Positions 62,012 to 64,000 of a stretch of DNA of 64,000 nucleotides are shown here, one piece after another. The stretch's first letter is position 1. Each line of letters opens with the position of its first letter. The stretch is from Mauremys mutica (taxonomy: Eukaryota > Chordata > Testudines > Geoemydidae), in assembly GCF_020497125.1 (NCBI RefSeq), contig NC_059072.1, positions 274,766,045-274,830,044 on the forward strand. The letters run 5' to 3'. The position numbers were made by a program, and so were the translations under genes. The notes under the pieces were generated by a model. The model was not told the DNA's origin. It worked only from the letters and a program-made list of their open reading frames with translations, and searched no databases.

Positions 62012-62314
62012 ATGCAGGAGTTGCCGAGCGAGATCACCCTGAGGAGGGTCACTGAGGGAGATAGAGAGCGCATGCTGCGTGAAAGCCAGCACAAACCAGG
62101 GGCCTATGCAGCCGTGCTCGGGGAGGCAATGCTCCCTGAGTACCTCATGAAAGCCTCGCGTGGAAAAGTGTGCTACCACGGAGCACCCAACAAGGCAGCT
62201 CTCCCCAGGAACCTCCTGCGGAGGCTTTTCGATTACCTCCAGGAGAGCTTCGTGGAGATCTCCCAGGAGGATTTCTGTTCTATCCCCATATATATAGACC
62301 TCCTTTTCACATAG
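62012..62314 (+). CDS. 100-codon ORF inside the Harbinger element, BEN-domain-like
   Basis: An open frame beginning MQELPSEITLRRVTEGDRER and continuing GAYAAVLGEAMLPEYLMKAS, RGKVCYHGAPNKAALPRNLL, RRLFDYLQESFVEISQEDF. The spacing of hydrophobic residues, the GK...K.ALP centre and the final helix resemble BEN domains (DNA- or protein-binding); this is my reading, not a search result. The ATG follows TTCCCCTAATTAG, a possible splice acceptor, so it could be a terminal exon. AATAAA lies about 22 bases after the stop. It sits antisense inside the Myb gene intron. It could instead be an unrelated conserved ORF of the family. Confidence 0.45.
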   Translation: MQELPSEITLRRVTEGDRERMLRESQHKPGAYAAVLGEAMLPEYLMKASRGKVCYHGAPNKAALPRNLLRRLFDYLQESFVEISQEDFCSIPIYIDLLFT

Positions 62315-62366
62315 TTCAGATTCCTGTTACATTAATAATAAAAGTTTACATGTTTAAAGCACTTAC

Positions 62367-62943
62367 CGACTGATCCTTCCCCTGATTCAGGGTCCGGGGT
62401 AACTGCTGGGGAGGGTTGGTAGGGGATCTCCATGAGGGTGATGAAGAGATCCTGGCTGTCGGGGAAACCACCGTTGTAAGCGCTGTCGCCTGCCTCGTTC
62501 TCCACAAACCATTCCTCATCTTCCCCGTCCGCGAACATCGCCGAGGAACTGGCCGTCGACACTATCCCATCTTCGGAGTCCACGGTCACTGGTGGGGCAG
62601 TTGTGGCAGACCCACCGAGAATGGCATACAATGCCTCGTAGAAGCGGCATGTCTGGGGCTGGGCTCCGGAGCGTCCGTTTGCCGCTTTGGTCTTCTGGTA
62701 GCTTTGTCTCAGGTCCTTGATTTTCACGCGGCACTGCGTTGCATCCCGGCCGTATCCTCTGTCTCTCATGGCTTTGGAGACCTTCTCGTAGGTCTTTGCA
62801 TTCCGTTTTTTGGAGCGCAGCTCCGAAAGCACAGACTCCTCGTCCCACACACCGATCAGATCCAAGACTTCCCGGTCAGTCCATGCTGGGGCCCTCTTTC
62901 TATTCAGAGATTGCATGAACTCCTCTACTGGAGAGCTCTGCAT
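62367..62943 (-). pseudogene. Harbinger Myb/SANT-like accessory gene, exon 1
   Basis: Starts at MQSSPVEEF (62943), chosen over the ATG 27 codons upstream because the family begins here. Residues about 18-110 form a Myb/SANT-like (Myb_DNA-bind_4) domain: RAPAWTDREVLDLIGVWDEE, KTYEKVSKAMRDRGYGRDAT and QCRVKIKDLRQSYQKTKAAN, followed by CRFYEALYAILGG. An acidic Ser-rich segment comes next. The exon ends at a consensus donor (GTCG|GTAAGT, intron from 62366) in phase 1. In Harbinger systems this protein binds DNA and helps bring the transposase to the nucleus and to the ends. Exon 1 itself is intact. Confidence 0.85.
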
Positions 62944-63336
62944 CGTTGCCGGTGCTGCTGAGCTCGCCCCGATGTCCAACCAGGAAATGAGATTCAAATT
63001 GGCCAGACAGGAAAAGGAATTCAAATTTTCCCGGGGCTTTTCCTGTGTGGCTGGTCAGAACATCCAAGCTCGGTCTGCTGTCCAGAGCATCAACAGAGTG
63101 GTGCACTGTGGGATAGCTCCCGGAGCTACTAAGGTCGATTTCCGTCCACACCTAGCCTAATTCGACATAGCCATGTCGAATTTGGCGCTACTCCCCTCGT
63201 CGGGGAGGAGTACAGAATTCAAACTAAAGAGCCCTCTAGGTCGAACTAATTAGCTTCCTGGTGTGGATGGGTGCACGGTTAAGTCGAATTAACGCTGCTA
63301 AATTCGACATAAACTCCTAGTGTAGACCAGGCCTCA

Positions 63337-64000
63337 GTGTTTGAGACTAAGTAAAGTTTAGCTTTAAGTGAAAGCATTCTTGTGTTGTCCTGTTTGTGCC
63401 AGCCATCTATCGGTCGGACGGCCGTGTCTCCCCTGATTTATTTCCTGACACCACCTTGCACAGAGTAAAAGTTACCAAGAACTTTGGGTTGAAAGAACCC
63501 CGGGTAACAGTAGCAGAGAGTGGGAAAGGCAAAACAGTAGTAATGATCCCAACATGGAGTGAAACAAAACCTTGCACTACTTGAACCACAGCTTTCACTT
63601 GCCCTGTGAGGACAATCAGAATAGTAGCAGACTCTGGCTCCATGGAAGGCTGCTGCCATGTGAGTGTGGGAGTTCCTGGAGGGCAGCAGGGATGCATGAT
63701 TGAATGGCTGGCTGATTACAAAAAATAAAATTTAAGGCCATTCTCTATAAAGGGAGAACAGTGGGTGGTAGGAGTAGGTGGTTTTTTGGGAACCTAGAGA
63801 GATCCTGGTGAGGGAAACTTGTTTACATTTACCAAAGACTTGTTTAATATGGACAAGTGGTCAAAACCAAAACCAGACAAAGGTGAGATAAGAGTTGGAG
63901 ATGGCAGAGCCCTGAGTGAAAGAGCTGAGGCCAGGAAGAGATACACTGTAGAATGACCAGTGTCTTTGCTATTAAGATTGTGGAGAGGTGACAGTTGGTT
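63337..64000. other. Right flank of the Harbinger element; nothing firmly identified
   Basis: The first about 115 bases may be the remainder of the LTR-like host. The rest has no recognised gene; frames of 62-96 codons overlap on both strands without domains. Confidence 0.4.

Larger units (their letters stand above)
58098..63333. mobile_element. 5.24-kb PIF/Harbinger DNA transposon carrying several ORFs
   Basis: The termini GGGTATGTCTACACTA and TAGTGTAGACCAGGCC are inverted and flanked by TAA (58095-58097) and TCA (63334-63336), a 3-bp target with one change. Subterminal GTCGAATT or AATTCGAC motifs recur at both ends (58138, 58167, 63160, 63176, 63282, 63302), likely binding sites for transposase or the Myb-like protein. 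The interior encodes a DDE transposase remnant (plus), a two-exon Myb/SANT gene (minus) and a BEN-like ORF (plus), the usual Harbinger two-gene set plus an extra ORF. Duplicated leader sequences (58312-58450 and 60600-60730) point to a composite origin. Confidence 0.88.

Overview
This is vertebrate nuclear DNA, most likely from a turtle; a crocodilian or another sauropsid is the main alternative. The evidence is one intact vertebrate-specific neuronal gene (SLITRK5), many CR1 LINE copies of the type common in turtles, MIR/CORE-SINE remnants, and numerous short DNA transposons (hAT-type and PIF/Harbinger-type) whose terminal sequences I recognise from turtle genomes. The background is AT-rich, gene-poor and full of stops in every frame, as expected for the gene desert around SLITRK genes. 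No prokaryotic features (operons, ribosome binding sites, CRISPR) are present.

Layout: 1-16360 is gene-free, with MITEs, foldback repeats and a CR1 tail. 16905-19742 (minus strand) is the single-exon coding region of SLITRK5, 945 codons, preceded by a splice acceptor at 19751-19752. A strong donor at 21996-21997 lies inside a CpG island (about 21630-23480) that should hold the promoter and the non-coding first exon. 23500-29690 is an AT-rich desert. 29700-51080 is a patchwork of three main CR1 copies, one of them nested, several MITEs, a Tigger-like fragment, a MIR SINE and microsatellites. 51090-56430 is an old CR1 copy split by a 3.29-kb hAT transposon with a decayed TTF/hAT-type transposase. 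58098-63333 is a 5.24-kb PIF/Harbinger element inserted into a possible LTR-like sequence.

The Harbinger element is the most informative accessory region. It carries a plus-strand DDE transposase remnant, a two-exon Myb/SANT accessory gene on the minus strand whose splice sites and reading phase are intact but which has one nonsense codon, and a third plus-strand ORF inside the Myb intron. That ORF is followed within about 30 bases by AATAAA and resembles a BEN domain. A duplicated leader upstream of two ATGGAGCC starts suggests a composite history.

SLITRK5 appears to be the only functional protein gene. All other coding-like tracts are transposon remnants, antisense shadows, or chance ORFs in the CpG island. 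All family assignments come from reading motifs by eye; no database search was run.
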